Shown here piece after piece: positions 31,726 through 42,654 of a stretch of DNA of 64,000 nt. Source of the DNA: Metopolophium dirhodum (taxonomy: Eukaryota > Arthropoda > Insecta > Hemiptera > Aphididae). Under the pieces are notes generated by a model. It did no database searches, had not been told where the DNA came from, and worked only from the letters and a program-made list of their open reading frames with translations. The stretch lies in contig NC_083560.1 in the NCBI RefSeq assembly GCF_019925205.1, positions 17,193,145 through 17,257,144 on the forward strand. The letters are read 5' to 3'. Position 1 is the first letter of the stretch; each line of letters begins with the position of its first letter. The translations under genes and the position numbers were made by a program.

Positions 31726-33170
31726 AGATTCTGAGTGAAACGATGAATGTATTGATTTTACAATGATGTGTGTTTTTTTTTTTATTTTTTTTTTTTTTTA
31801 TTTTTTTTTTTATTTTTTTTTTTATTTTTTTATTTTTGTGTCTGTGTACACGATAAGTAGTCGAAATAATGCTTCGATTTTCGACTTCAGTATCTTGTTC
31901 GATGGGAAAGTGAATATCGTTGGTGCATTGGGGAGGTCAAAATTTTAATTTCCCAGTAGTTTTCAAAAGCGATGTGAAAAACAAAAGAAAAATTAAGGAA
32001 AAACGGGAATTTTTACGCAAAATCGATTTTTAACAAAATCGATTTTGGTTATTGGTGTAACTCTAAAACAAATGACCGTAGATGCATGAAATTTTCACTG
32101 GTTGTTTATATTTGCATTTTCTATACACAATACAATTTTGAAAATAATTTGACTTTTTTTGAACTGTTTACGGACATTGTCAGTTTTCAGTTTTTTTAAA
32201 TTTTTTTTCTATAAATATCAATAAAATTTTATTTGTTGGGTAAAAAAGCTTGAAAATTTAATAGAAGGCTCCTAGGTTATTGTTTCAAAGGCAGATGAAA
32301 AAAATTAAAAATCCTTAGTCACAGTTTTTTTTTATACACGTTTAAAGTTCAAATCTTGAAAAAATACGGAAAAATCACGAAAATTTGCAAATTATTTTGA
32401 GTTAGAAATTCATAAAAAATTTTCTTTTTAAATCTAAGATTTTAAAATCTAATACAAGATTCCTCATAAGTTTGTCTAACTTTATCAAAAAAAAAATTTC
32501 TACAAGAAAGTCAAATTAAATTTTTATGAGCGTTTTAAATTCATATTTTTACAACATTAGATATTCACTCGATTTCTCATGTACCGATTTCCTTATTTTC
32601 TTGTAATTCAAAAACGAATAACTGTAGATACATGAAAATTTCACTGAATGTTTATATTAGCATTTCCTATACACCATACAATTTTGAAAATATTTTGACA
32701 CTTTTTGAGCTGTTTACGGGCATTTTCAGTTTTCAATTTTTTTAGTTTTTTTTTCTATAAATATCAATAAAGTTTTATCTGTTGGGCCAAAAAGTGTAAA
32801 AATTTAATACAAGACTCCTGATATATTTTTACAATAGCAGTTGAAAAATATTGAAAATACATAGGCACAGTTTTTTTTTATAAGCATTTAAAGATCAAAT
32901 TTGGACAGAATTTATCAAAATCTCGAAAATTATCAACCATTGTAATTAATAAATTATAAAATGTTCAGTTTTTATAGCTAAGGATTGAAAATTTAAAACA
33001 AGATTCCATGTAAATAGATAATTCGGTTACCAAAAAATCTAAAAAATACACAAGCACAGTTTATTTGTATAGTCATTTTAAGTTCAAATTTGGACGAAAT
33101 TACATAAAAACCTAGAATAACTATTTTAGTTATTTTGTTGTGATTGTATAATATTATTCGTGGGCACTTG
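31726..33170 (+). repeat. Family A repeat with internal duplication
   Basis: Opens AGATTCTGAGTGAAACGATG and TATTGATTTTACAATGATGT, followed by a long T-rich tract (about 31770-31840). Inside, a block beginning GAGCTGTTTACGGGCATTTT at 32707 repeats an earlier one at about 32159, so roughly 0.55 kb is tandemly duplicated. No coding frame. The short frame over the T tract is low-complexity. Confidence 0.6.
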
Positions 33171-33346
33171 AAACTTCTAATTTGTAATATTTTCATCGAT
33201 ATATTATGATGATAGTATCACGGTTTGTTGTTGATGTATAACGCGTTATATGTACCTAATGGATATTGTGATATGATTAATTTGGAATTTATTATAGGTC
33301 AATTTTTTTTTTAATACCATAGATAAGTGTATAATATGTCTTATAC

Positions 33347-33484
33347 CTAGACTGACATATCGTCTCCACTCAGAATCGTTTTTCTTATACAATGATATAT
33401 CATTGAATTCAAATTTAATACCATCCATTATACAGTGACCCACTTGTAACCTACAGTACAGCAGAGCGACATCCACTTGCCCAC
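33347..33484 (+). repeat. Family C end part
   Basis: GACTGACATATCGTCTCCAC, TCAGAATCGTTTTTCTTATA and GTACAGCAGAGCGACATCC. It may be the far end of the same composite element that starts at 31726. Confidence 0.55.
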
Positions 33485-33836
33485 CTTTTTAAAATATTTA
33501 ATTGTTTTGATATTTTGCGAATAACTGGATTGGTTTATATAATAATACTACTACACTTACCTATATAATGTATTATAATATTATTTATTTACTTGTTATT
33601 TATTTATGTTGTATATCCACAGGTACCCTTGTACAATTATATAAATAAAAATAATTTCAGATTAAAAACTAATTAAGTGTGGAAAAAAAAATTATAAAAT
33701 GAATTAAAACAATTATAACAAAATATAAATAATTTTGACTAATAAATAATAAGTACATAATATTTTGGTTAAAATATAAACATTTTTTTTTCCTGATAAT
33801 TAATCAATATTTTTGAATAATAACATAGGTTTTTAT
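33485..33836. other. AT-rich flank of the LINE remnant
   Basis: Probably the 3' UTR of the minus-strand LINE. No separate feature. Confidence 0.3.
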
Positions 33837-34300
33837 TTAAGTGCGAGAGGTAAGAAATATGTCTAAATACATACAAATCGTATTAGCTAAAACTAAAGCT
33901 CGATGCAGAAAATAATTGGCACCACTATTCGTTTTATAATAAGGAACTAAAAATAAATCTGAATTACGTGTAATTATACGTGGAATTTGAAAAGCAATTT
34001 CAGACAACAACTCGGGACTCACAATATTATATAGTTAATAAGATCATATAGACAAACATTATATCAGTTAATTTGCGTCAAAGTGAAAGAGGAAAAAGGC
34101 CAATATAATCTTGAGTTATGTGGAGAGAGTCCCTAGATAATGGAATATCTGACAAATATGAAATCCTTTTAAAAAATTATACTGAACATTATCCAAATCA
34201 TTTATGTATGTCAAGTGTATTGTTGTTCTTGATGCAAAATGTTCAAGTCGTTGAATGTCGCGTAGAGGAAATCTGTGGTCGCAAGAGACACGCGCCATGT
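33837..34300 (-). pseudogene. Jockey-like LINE, reverse transcriptase ORF tail
   Basis: On the minus strand 34022-33837 reads SPELLSEIAFQIPRIITRNS, then DLFLVPYYKTNSGANYFLHR and a D-I-F ending before the stop. This is the typical end of the ORF2 of Jockey/CR1-like non-LTR elements (pattern 'S-P-E-L-L', 'P-R-x-x-T-R', 'Y-x-x-T-N-x-G'). Just upstream, in a shifted frame with stops, come LFPLSL then RKLTDIMFVYM, the preceding helix of the same region, and further up DLDNVQYNFLK. Frameshifts and stops show it is inactive, and most of the element is missing. Confidence 0.6.
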
Positions 34301-35430
34301 ACGATGTAATGCATCCGAATGGAGTCCGATCATAATATTTATACCTAGAGCAATAACGTCTTCGAAAAAAAATCTCGCGATGAGAATCGATCGTCTATAC
34401 AATATTATAATGTCGGACGTTTAAATCCGTAAGCAGAGCAATAATTGTGACGGTCAAATGACGCGGTGAAGTCATAATTTTAATTTGAATAAAAATTGAA
34501 ATACTGAAAACTCGATTAGGTCGAGAGTTTTCGCCACTCGATTCGACGATATTCCGCCGTCGCGGTCGCGGCGTTACGCGAACAATTTTGTTGGATAAAT
34601 ATTCGGAAATAAACATTAATCAGGAAGCGACCGCGGCCGTACTCGCGTGTTTATTATCGAACTTTGTCGACGAAACTTTCAATTGTTTTTAAAACGACGG
34701 TTTTCCCTCTAGAGTTTCCACCACCCGACAGCGTTTCGTATTTTTTTTTTTTAAATTTAAGTCTGGCTCCGACTAATGTCATCGTTTTCCGCAGCAGTTT
34801 CATCCACAGGATTTCGTCACGATAGTCACAATGATTTTCGCTTCTGACAGAATAATAATATGCCGAACGCCTGACTGAGTTTATTATTGTAGCAAACTAA
34901 GTAATCATTAGATAATAATGTTATTATTGTTCAACGACGGCGTCGTCGTAAATACACTTCTGCTCTTGTTCTCCGACATTTTTGACTGCGCACGCTTTCC
35001 AAATCATCCGAAACACTATACGATTTGTTAAACTGTTATCTCTTATCTGCAGTCTTAATATTATAATTATTATGAGAGACCCGATGTTGATGTTTTTACA
35101 TATTTTTACCGTGGATATGTGCAGTATAATCATTTGGGCGAGGTTCCTCGACGTTTCATTTAACAACAAACCATATACAGACACAATTTTATTTTGCATA
35201 CGATTCATATTTAGACGTTATAGAGAATATTATTTTATACACAATGATATATTTTAAGAATATTTCTTACCATTGTACACGGGGTTTCAAAATCGCATGA
35301 AATTTATTTTCTTGAAATATTTTAATAATATTTTATTTATGTGTACAATTAAAATTAAAAAAAAATTGTTTATTATATTATACAAAAGTGTACAGTCGTA
35401 AACTTCAAGCAAGAAAACATTTTTAACAGT
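34301..35430. other. Apparently single-copy stretch, CpG-rich in part
   Basis: Around 34400-35000 the sequence has many CG dinucleotides (GACGGCGTCGTCGTAAATAC at 34936, ATTCCGCCGTCGCGGTCGCG at 34550) and no repeat partner in the window. Frames on both strands over 34924-35257 are mutual shadows without motifs. It is a candidate for regulatory sequence only. Confidence 0.25.
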
Positions 35431-35769
35431 CGGGTTATCGCATAGAATGCAAGTAAATGATAGCCAATATGGACTCAATCGACAAATGATAATTCACCGA
35501 TAGTATTAGGTATATACCATTTAAATACCCAATTAGTAATTTATTACGGTTAACGTAGTAATTCGTATACCTTGGTCACTCATTATAGATATTTTATGTG
35601 TGTGGTCAATAACAATTTCTAATCAACTATAACTAAATAATATGTACCTACGTTTAAAATAAATAAAATATTTTTCATAACTCCATTAAGATATTTCAAG
35701 AGAGTAAAGTTTTTAATTTTGAAATATTTTACTTAAAATATTTCAAATTCAGAACCCTAATTTAAACAA

Positions 35770-35990
35770 TGAATATTAAAGTCTTGAAGCCGTAAATATT
35801 TTTTCCGATTTCGATTTCGGTTTCGAATATCAGTATTTATTTTTCTGGTTTCGTTTTTAATTTTTAATACCGGGTTTTTTATTTTTCGATTTTGATTTCA
35901 ATTTTAAAAACCGGTATGGTTTTTTTTTTTTTTATTTTTGATTTCGGTTTTTAACGGTTTAAACCAGTGTTTAAAACCAGTTTCAAGTTT
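35770..35990. mobile_element. MITE rich in GATTTCGGTTTCG, first copy
   Basis: Begins near AAGTCTTGAAGCCG and ends near CCAGTTTCAAG, with a body of GATTTCGATTTCGGTTTCG and ACCGGT motifs. It is a diverged neighbour of 36017-36262, without a clear target duplication. Confidence 0.45.
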
Positions 35991-36016
35991 TGCATTTATT
36001 ATTTTATTATAACGAC

Positions 36017-36262
36017 CAGGGCTTGAAACTGAAAATATATTTCACGATTTCGATTTCGGTTTCGGATATCGTTGTTTGTTTTTTCTAATTTCGTTTTTGG
36101 TTTTGAATACCTAGCGGTTTTGAATTTTTGCCGATTTCGATTTCGGTTTTGATTACCGGTATTGGTTTTTTCGATTTTGTTTTCGGTTTCGATATCGATA
36201 TCGGTTTTTAACGGTTTTAGCCGGTATTTAAATTCGGTATCAAATATCGATTTCAAGCCCTG
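36017..36262. mobile_element. MITE rich in GATTTCGGTTTCG, second copy
   Basis: The ends CCAGGGCTTGAAACTG and GATTTCAAGCCCTGG are inverted, a terminus style found on hAT MITEs. The body again repeats GATTTCGATTTCGGTTT. No 8-bp duplication could be matched. A 92-codon minus-strand frame over it is low-complexity (Asn/Arg/Lys-rich) and not a gene. Confidence 0.55.
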
Positions 36263-36659
36263 GATTAAATATATCAAGTCACTTTTTCAAATATATTAGA
36301 ATATTATATGAGATAGAATCGTTTTGTTACGTTTTAATTATACACCACTGGTATTAACAGCATTAGTGCTATCAGTTTTTATACTTGAGCTGTAAGTTAT
36401 AATATATTCATAGGCAAATTATTTCTATTTGTTTAGATATTTTTTAAACATGTCTCTTCGAGTTTGTCAATCTATTCGTTTTGATTCGTCACAGATTTTT
36501 ACACGTTAAAAAGATTATTTGATTTATTTGTATTCTTCTTGTTATATTATGTTCTAAGCTTTAAGTTTTAACGTTTGAACCGTAAGAATAAAATGAGTTT
36601 TTTTTTTTTGTTTTATTGTGTGAGGTTATATTATTAAGAGAACATTATTTTATTTCCCC
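36263..36659. other. Non-coding stretch
   Basis: No feature seen. Confidence 0.3.
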
Positions 36660-37135
36660 AGTTATTAGGACTTAAAAACCTGGTCCCACCAATCTACCAC
36701 GCCAGATACCTATTTACCATTTAATTTATTTTGGAGGGGAGGTGTGGGTAGTACGGAGTATTATATTAACAAACATTATTTTACAGTAAAATCTCTCAGA
36801 CCTCAAATTGTCGGATTTCGATAACTTTTTTTTTATTTTTATCCTAAAGAAGAATGTCTTCTACAACCCGGATTGAATTCGGATTTTTTATTTTATTTCA
36901 AATATAGTTTGTAATAAAAATCTCGTATTTTTTTTTTTTGTATACCACCTTATAATGTTTGAGAACAAAATATTGAAAAATGGAGTTGTACGAGGGCTGT
37001 AGAATATTTCTCTCCACATTAATTTAAAAAAAATAATAATCAAATTATGTCGATTCTACAGAACAGGAACGCTATTCTCGTGTAGAGTGTATTTTTTTAG
37101 GACAAAATTACATTAGCACCGGGCGCGCGCCTTAA
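36660..37135 (+). repeat. Family B interspersed repeat
   Basis: GGAGGGGAGGTGTGGGTAGT, TCTTCTACAACCCGGATTGA, GGGCTGTAGAATATTTCTCT and the GCACCGGGCGCGCGCCTTA ending parallel 23790-24226. Confidence 0.6.
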
Positions 37136-37783
37136 GCGAACAACCAAGGAAATTTTGTTTTTCAAGACTGAATTTAAAACTCGTCGTTATGAGGTTTGGT
37201 TTTCGTGGAATATTCACGAAATTTAATATATCAGTTTGGGGTTTTAAGAGAGTAAATGAGAAAATATATACTAGTCAAAAACTACTTACGCAGGCGTATA
37301 AATTATAAATTTGCCATACATTATTTATACGATATTATAATAAATATGCGGAGTTGTTCACTTTTAAAATTTCGTTACATTCGTATGAGAATAATAATAT
37401 TATTTTCAAGATATTTCTGTTTTATAACTTGTATAACAATGTACACACTTCGGTAGAATAATATATAATATTATACAACACACTTTTACAAATAATTTAT
37501 GACTCGGCGTATACTCTACTAACACTCTAACGAGTTCTATAGAAAAGTTAAAACTTTCTTGTTAATAATTAATATCACACAATTTTAAACGTAAAAGCGA
37601 AATCGAAATCGCATTCAAAACAAAAGTATACATAATATTACACTTTGTGAAAGTTACTTTAAAACACTATAAACTTCGTGTACATCAAAATAAAATATTT
37701 CGTACCGGATACACTAAAGCATAATAGTTTGACGATCACGCGGAAAAACGGCTCAAGTCGAGTCGTGTTAATTAGCCACGGTG
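37136..37783. other. Left flank of the Harbinger element
   Basis: A 66-codon frame (37256-37456) has no motif. No other feature. Confidence 0.3.
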
Positions 37784-37786
37784 TTA
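37784..37786. repeat. TTA target duplication, left
   Basis: TTA directly before the left terminal repeat, matched by TTA at 41984-41986. Three-base T-[TA]-A duplications are diagnostic of PIF/Harbinger. Confidence 0.85.
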
Positions 37787-37808
37787 AGTTGCGTACACAC
37801 GTTCAGTT
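37787..37808 (+). repeat. Left terminal inverted repeat
   Basis: AGTTGCGTACACACGTTCAG, matching the right end at 41963-41983 in reverse. Confidence 0.88.
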
Positions 37809-38104
37809 TTTGTTTAAAACTTGACTGAACAGGCCTGGCCGTTCAGGCAAGTCCTAACGTATGTATGCAAAAACTGAAGGCTCGTTCAGTCCTGGGCGCG
37901 GCATGAACTGAACTGGTTGTTCTTGATTTTTTGAATTGGCGCGAATGACCACGTGCATATATAAATGAATAATATATTGAAACTTTTATGAAACTCAGCT
38001 TATTAAACTCAAATATTATTCATCAACTATTATTAATAATATAATTAAGATATTATATCAGAATTCGAGTAAGTACAGATATAATAATTATAAAACTATT
38101 GTAA

Positions 38105-40044
38105 ATGATTATCTTCAGTATTTTAAATTATAATAGTAGTATGGACTCTCGAAATTGGCCACAAAAGATTCTGAGCGAATTCATTGAACTGTACCGAGAA
38201 AACCCATGTTTATGGAAAGTTAAAGCATCAGAATATAGTGACAAAAATAAAAAAAACGATGCATATGATGTATTACTCGTCAAACTAAAAGAGATAAACC
38301 CAAACTCGAACAGACAAGACGTGGCAAAAAAAATTAATTCATTACGCAGTTGCTTCCGCAAGGAGTATAAGAAAGTAGTCGCATCAATGAAATCGGGCGC
38401 TGGTACAGATGATATCTACAAGCCCAACTTATGGTATTTCGACTCATTGATGTTTCTCAAGGACCACGAAATGCCAAGATCGAGCATCGGTAGTGATTGT
38501 CCAGAATTCATTGATACTCTTAGTCAGGTAAATATATTAAGAACTTATTATTATACTTATTACTTGTATAGTATATAATAATTATATAAGTTATAACAGT
38601 ATAATAATATTACAATATTACCTAGATAGAAAGAATTTATTTTTAGTTATAGTATCAACAATTTTTGATTTTGATTATTTAAAATATTATTAAATATAAA
38701 CGTATAATCTAATTGTTTACAATATTTTATTACGAACTCAAGTTATCATTACCAACATATTTATTTTTAGAATTTAATGATTATTTTAATAGATCAATGG
38801 GGGGTAGTACAAATACGACACAAGTATCACACGACACAAAACAAATAAGATAATTTCCTTCTCGTCAACATACTGAAATTATATTTTATAATTTATAAAT
38901 AATAAAAACAAAAAAGAAAGCTTAAAGTAAAAATGTTTCATTTATTAATACGTTTTTAACGTTTTAACTTCTTTGATAGATAATTAAAAAAAAAAAGATA
39001 GCCTACGAGTATTGTTATTAATCATTAACAAATACAATGTATAGTATAACTATAATATAATATTACGTACAGGCATGTAATATTATTATACAAATAATAA
39101 TTAAACTAGAATAACTTGAATCTTAATTATAAACAAAAAATATATATACTATAACTAAATACTAAATTAAATTAAAATAATAATAGAAATCCTGAATTTA
39201 CAATAAATGTATAAATGCATACATCAAATAACAATGTCGATAAATAATATTCGGTGTGACCATTTAACAAAGTAATTATTTTTTGCAAACAAGATATAAA
39301 AATAAAATAAAATAAGTGTCTTGTATGGAGAATGTAGTATAATGTTGATATTTTTTGAAAAGTGTTAAAATAAATAAACATGTAGGTAATAACAAAAATT
39401 CGCGATAATTATAAGACATTTTTTTTTAGAACAACGATAGCGATGAAGTCAGTCAAGAATTTCAGGAAACAGATGCAAATTTACAAATACCTAGTCCTGT
39501 TTCTCCATGTCTTATAACTAATAGCTCATTGACCAAAAATAACGATCGTAAAAGAAAAAATCATTCACAAGAGATGAATATCAAGGCTGATGAAGTGTTA
39601 ACTTTAGTTGGAGAGAAACTTAAGTTTTCAAATCCTGAAGATGCCCATGATATTACTGGTAAAAATATCGCAGGAAAATTACGAACTTTAGACCCCATGA
39701 TGAGAATTTATGCAGAAAAAATAATTTATGATGCCTTGTTCGAGGCCCAGTTGGGCACCTTAAATAGATATGCACGTATTGAAATTCCGCAAATACCAGA
39801 TCAAAATGCACCAAAATCAGCAGTCAACAACTCAATTACTGACAAATCCATACATATCTCAGGTACATCATCGCCATTGTTTTTTCAAGGTACTGAACAA
39901 AATGTTGAGCACGTCTATCAAAATCTACAGCCCGCACAATCGCGCTTATTTTCAATTTCAAATCTAATTGATGAAAATCAATCATACAAAAACGGACAAG
40001 AAACACCAGGAAATGATGTAGGCGAGTTCTTGTATTTTAAATAA
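38105..40044 (+). CDS. Harbinger MADF-domain DNA-binding protein (two exons)
   Basis: Exon 1 is 38105-38527 and exon 2 is 39430-40044. Donor CAG|GTAAATA at 38528 and acceptor TTTTTTTAG at 39428-39429 leave the frame in phase 0. Product 345 aa from the first ATG, or 333 aa from the ATG at 38141 (MDSRNWPQK), which is the likelier start because the protein then opens directly with the domain. Residues ~8-105 form a MADF (Myb/SANT-like) domain: ILSEFIELYRENPCLW, then NRQDVAKKINSLRSCFRKEY and LWYFDSLMFLKDHE. The middle is acidic and Ser/Pro-rich, with a basic NNDRKRKNHS patch. Later there is a helical segment IAGKLRTLDPMMRIYAEKII. The second ORF of Harbinger elements supplies DNA binding and helps import the transposase. 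AATAAA overlaps the stop codon. The first half of the reading frame on the opposite strand is only a shadow. Confidence 0.85.
38528..39429 (+). other. Intron of the MADF gene
   Basis: 902 bp, GTAAATA...TTTTTTTAG. AT-rich, no feature inside. Confidence 0.8.
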
Positions 40045-40129
40045 ATTGAAGTGTATTGCACTTATCAGTTTTTATGTATTTTAAAAGGTATAAACTTTAC
40101 AAGTCATAACGGTTTTTATTTACTTTGAA

Positions 40130-40275
40130 ATCAATTTTTACGAAAGTTAATGGTTTTTTTTTAAATTTTTTTACGAAAGTTAATGTTTTTTTTTCAATTT
40201 TAATATGGAAGTTAATGTTTTTTTCAATTTTAATATGGAAGTTAAATTTTTTTTTAATCATAAAAAGTAAATGTT
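40130..40275 (+). repeat. Short tandem repeat between the convergent genes
   Basis: About four units of ~32 bp built on GAAGTTAATGTTTTTTT (ACGAAAGTTAATGG, ACGAAAGTTAATG, then twice AATATGGAAGTTAA). Lies in the shared 3' region of the two transposon genes. Confidence 0.8.
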
Positions 40276-40517
40276 TGTTGTTTTTATACCAAAATACGTT
40301 AAATAAGTAAATTAAGATAAGTTTTTTTTAACGTAACTAAAATTTAAACTTTTTAACTAATAGTTACTCTGTTAAGTTGTTTTTAATAAAATTTAATTTT
40401 AAAAGGTTGAATTTTTTTTATATGTTATTGTAAAGTTTTAGTTTTAAATATTATTCGGTATTGTTGTTTTTACTAAAACATTGTTTTAAATAGTGAGATT
40501 AGTAGTTACCTAATTTA

Positions 40518-41859
40518 TTAATCCTTGCCTGCTGTTACGCGATTATGTTGCCATGCAACACACCCTTCTTCATTGAAATACTTCAAAAATATTTCACGTA
40601 CTTCCTTGGCTTCTTCTCCAGCATGACGGTTATGTCCATGTTGTAAATTCGTTAAAATAAGTCCCTCTTTATCTATATTTATATTGCCAGAATTGTCATT
40701 ATATTTATTAGACAACATAAACGAATCTTTACAATTTCTTCGTAAAAAATTATGAAGTGTGCAACAAGCTAACACTGCTCTTTCAATATTTTCTAATTTC
40801 ATGTTAATAGGAGTATGAAAAATGCGAAATCGTGCAGATAAAATCCCAAAGGCATTTTCTACTACATTTCGAGCTCTTGATAGCCGGTAGTTGAATACTT
40901 TACGTTCATAATTTAGTTCCTTTTGATTGTACGGTTTTAAAAAATTTGGCTTTAATGAAAAAGCCTCATCACCAATAAAAACATAAGGTAAATTATTTTT
41001 ACTTCCTTGAAATTCACACGGAGATGGAATATTTAATGTGTTATTTTTAAGCTTATTATAAAAATTTGTATTTTCAATAACACCTCCATCTGAGACACGA
41101 CCATTAGTCCCGAAATCACATAATATAAATTCGTAGTTGGCGTTTACAATCGCCATTAAAACTAAACTAAAGAATCCCTTATAGTTGTAATAAAACGAAC
41201 CACTTTTTGGAGGACAAGCTATGGACACATGTTTACCATCAACTGCTCCCAAACAGTGAGGAAAATTCCATTTTGTCTCGAACTTTCTTGAAATTTCTTT
41301 CCATTCATCTTCTGAATTTGGAAACTACATAACGTTAAAAACGAACAAAATTAATATTACATTCAACAACTAGATCGACAATGATATAAATAATTATATG
41401 AAAATAAAAATAATAATTTACTTTTAAATAATCTCTCCACAGAACTTTACAAATAGCAGTACAAGTTTCAGGTATTATCTGTCCAAGTGATTGCGGTGAT
41501 ATGGCTACAGAGTACTTTAAATCTTGCATACTTCTTCCAGTCGCCAAAAATCGCAAGGTTGTTGACAGCCTCTCGTGTGGAGTGATAACCGTTCTCATTA
41601 CAGTATCCTGTTTTTTTATAAGTGGTGTTACCAAATTTAAAAGTTCGATGTATGTGTCCTCGTCCATACGCAAATAGTTTCGCCAGTCATCTGGTTCTAG
41701 GCGTAAATCGTTTAATAAATTTACATGAGAGTAAGTGCTTCGTTTTTGCAACCAATTTTTGACCCATTTTGAGCGCTTGTTTAACTTGTTTGGTTCATAC
41801 TTCAACTTTGTATGGCACGCAATAGCAGTCGAAATTAAACACAAATCGTCGTTCATCAT
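40518..41859 (-). CDS. PIF/Harbinger DDE transposase (two exons)
   Basis: Cuts and rejoins the transposon DNA. Exon 1 is 41859-41422 (146 codons) and exon 2 is 41324-40518. The 97-bp intron has donor AAA|GTAAAT and acceptor TATGTAG|TTT. The joined product is 414 aa, the usual size. Residues ~50-110 hold the helical N-terminal region (LRMDEDTYIELLNLVTPLI, then ERLSTTLRFLATGRSMQDL). After the splice come FPNSEDEWKEISRKFE and NFPHCLGAVDGKHV, the start of the DDE_Tnp_4 catalytic domain. Candidate catalytic acids are D175 (VDGKH), D216 or D225 (CDFGTNGRVSDGG), D265 in GDEAF and E302 in ARNVVENAFG. ARFRIF and RAVLACCTLHNFLR follow. All the family hallmarks are present without a break. The stop is overlapped by AATAAA, as in the partner gene. 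Best explained as a functional or recently functional transposase related to HARBI1. Confidence 0.9.
41325..41421 (-). other. Intron of the transposase gene
   Basis: 97 bp on the minus strand, GTAAATTATT to ATGTAG. Reading through it gives an early stop, so splicing is required for the full transposase. Confidence 0.8.
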
Positions 41860-41962
41860 GAAGTCGCCACACTTAACTGATCAACGATACAAATCGTGTG
41901 TAGTAAATCACGAACTCCGACTTACCTGAACACACTTACTTTAAGTTAAGTTTGAACTGAAG

Positions 41963-41983
41963 ACTGAACGTGTGTACTCAGCT
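41963..41983 (-). repeat. Right terminal inverted repeat
   Basis: ACTGAACGTGTGTACTCAGC then T, inverse of the left end. Followed by TTA (41984-41986). Confidence 0.88.
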
Positions 41984-41986
41984 TTA

Positions 41987-42119
41987 CGTCGTCGGCCGCC
42001 CTACGTTTAGAAAATTAGTGTTTGAAAATTTTATGAAATTTAAAATTGTGAATCATTTTACGATATTATTCATGAAATATTTCACTATTCTAATAAAATT
42101 TGCTAGAATTTTTACATAC
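41987..42119. other. Right flank of the Harbinger element
   Basis: Short spacer with CGTCGTCGGCCGCCC, then AT-rich. No feature. Confidence 0.3.
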
Positions 42120-42654
42120 GTTTGTCATCACCTATAAAAATAATTAAATCATCTAATTATCTCATCTAGATAAATGTAATGGTTATCTGTGGTAATTTAT
42201 CTAGATAAATAATATAATAATAAGAATGTTTTTAAAGACTGAAATAACCAATAATTTACGAGAACCGAGTAGTGATTCCCAATTCCAATACTATTATAGT
42301 TAAAAAAATAAATGTTTACTGAAATATTGTCAGTTTTATTTTGCTATTTTATTTTTATTCCAGTTGTATTAAAAATTTAAATTGTATATTATTTTAGTTG
42401 AGAAATGACATTAAGTATTTATTAATTAATAAATATTACCTATCTAATTAGTAATTACCAATAAATTACATTATTTATAATATAATTTCAAAAAAAAATT
42501 ATCCATGTTTTTATCTAGATAAATGTATGTGTATTTTTATCTTTATCTAGATAAAAAAAAAATTATGTTATATTTTATCTTATCTAAATAAATGCTGAAT
42601 GAATTATCTGTTATCTTATCCGGATGATTTTTTGCTCATCTTTTCCCAACACTG
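42120..42654. mobile_element. Family E hAT element, right end, copy 1
   Basis: TATCTAGATAA palindromes at both sides and the terminus TTTTCCCAACACTG. From 42211 it is nearly collinear with 43889-44326 (shared: TTTACGAGAACCGAGTAGTG, TGTTTACTGAAATATTGTCA). The left terminus was not found. Confidence 0.6.

Larger units (their letters stand above)
37787..41983. mobile_element. Complete PIF/Harbinger transposon (4,197 bp)
   Basis: The left end reads AGTTGCGTACACACGTTCAG. The inverted right end reads AGCTGAGTACACACGTTCAG, so about 21 bp of terminal repeat with two differences, bordered by TTA on both sides. Inside are two convergent genes, a MADF-domain protein (+, 38105-40044) and a HARBI1-type DDE transposase (-, 41859-40518), each with one intron and neither with a stop or frameshift. 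The region inside each end repeats GTTCAGT / ACTGAAC (left: 37801-37920; right: 41955-41970), likely binding sites for the element's own proteins. All parts needed by this superfamily are present, so it may be active or recently active. Confidence 0.92.

Noticed and set aside
31763..31948. Phe-rich ORF over a T tract
   Set aside because: Low-complexity translation of a poly-T stretch.
35999..36277. 92-codon Asn/Arg-rich ORF
   Set aside because: Translation of GATTTCGGTTTCG repeats within a MITE.
38128..38361. 77-codon minus-strand ORF
   Set aside because: Shadow of exon 1 of the MADF gene.
39770..39967. 65-codon plus-strand ORF
   Set aside because: Out-of-frame shadow of exon 2 of the MADF gene.
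41735..41929. 64-codon plus-strand ORF
   Set aside because: Opposite-strand shadow of transposase exon 1.
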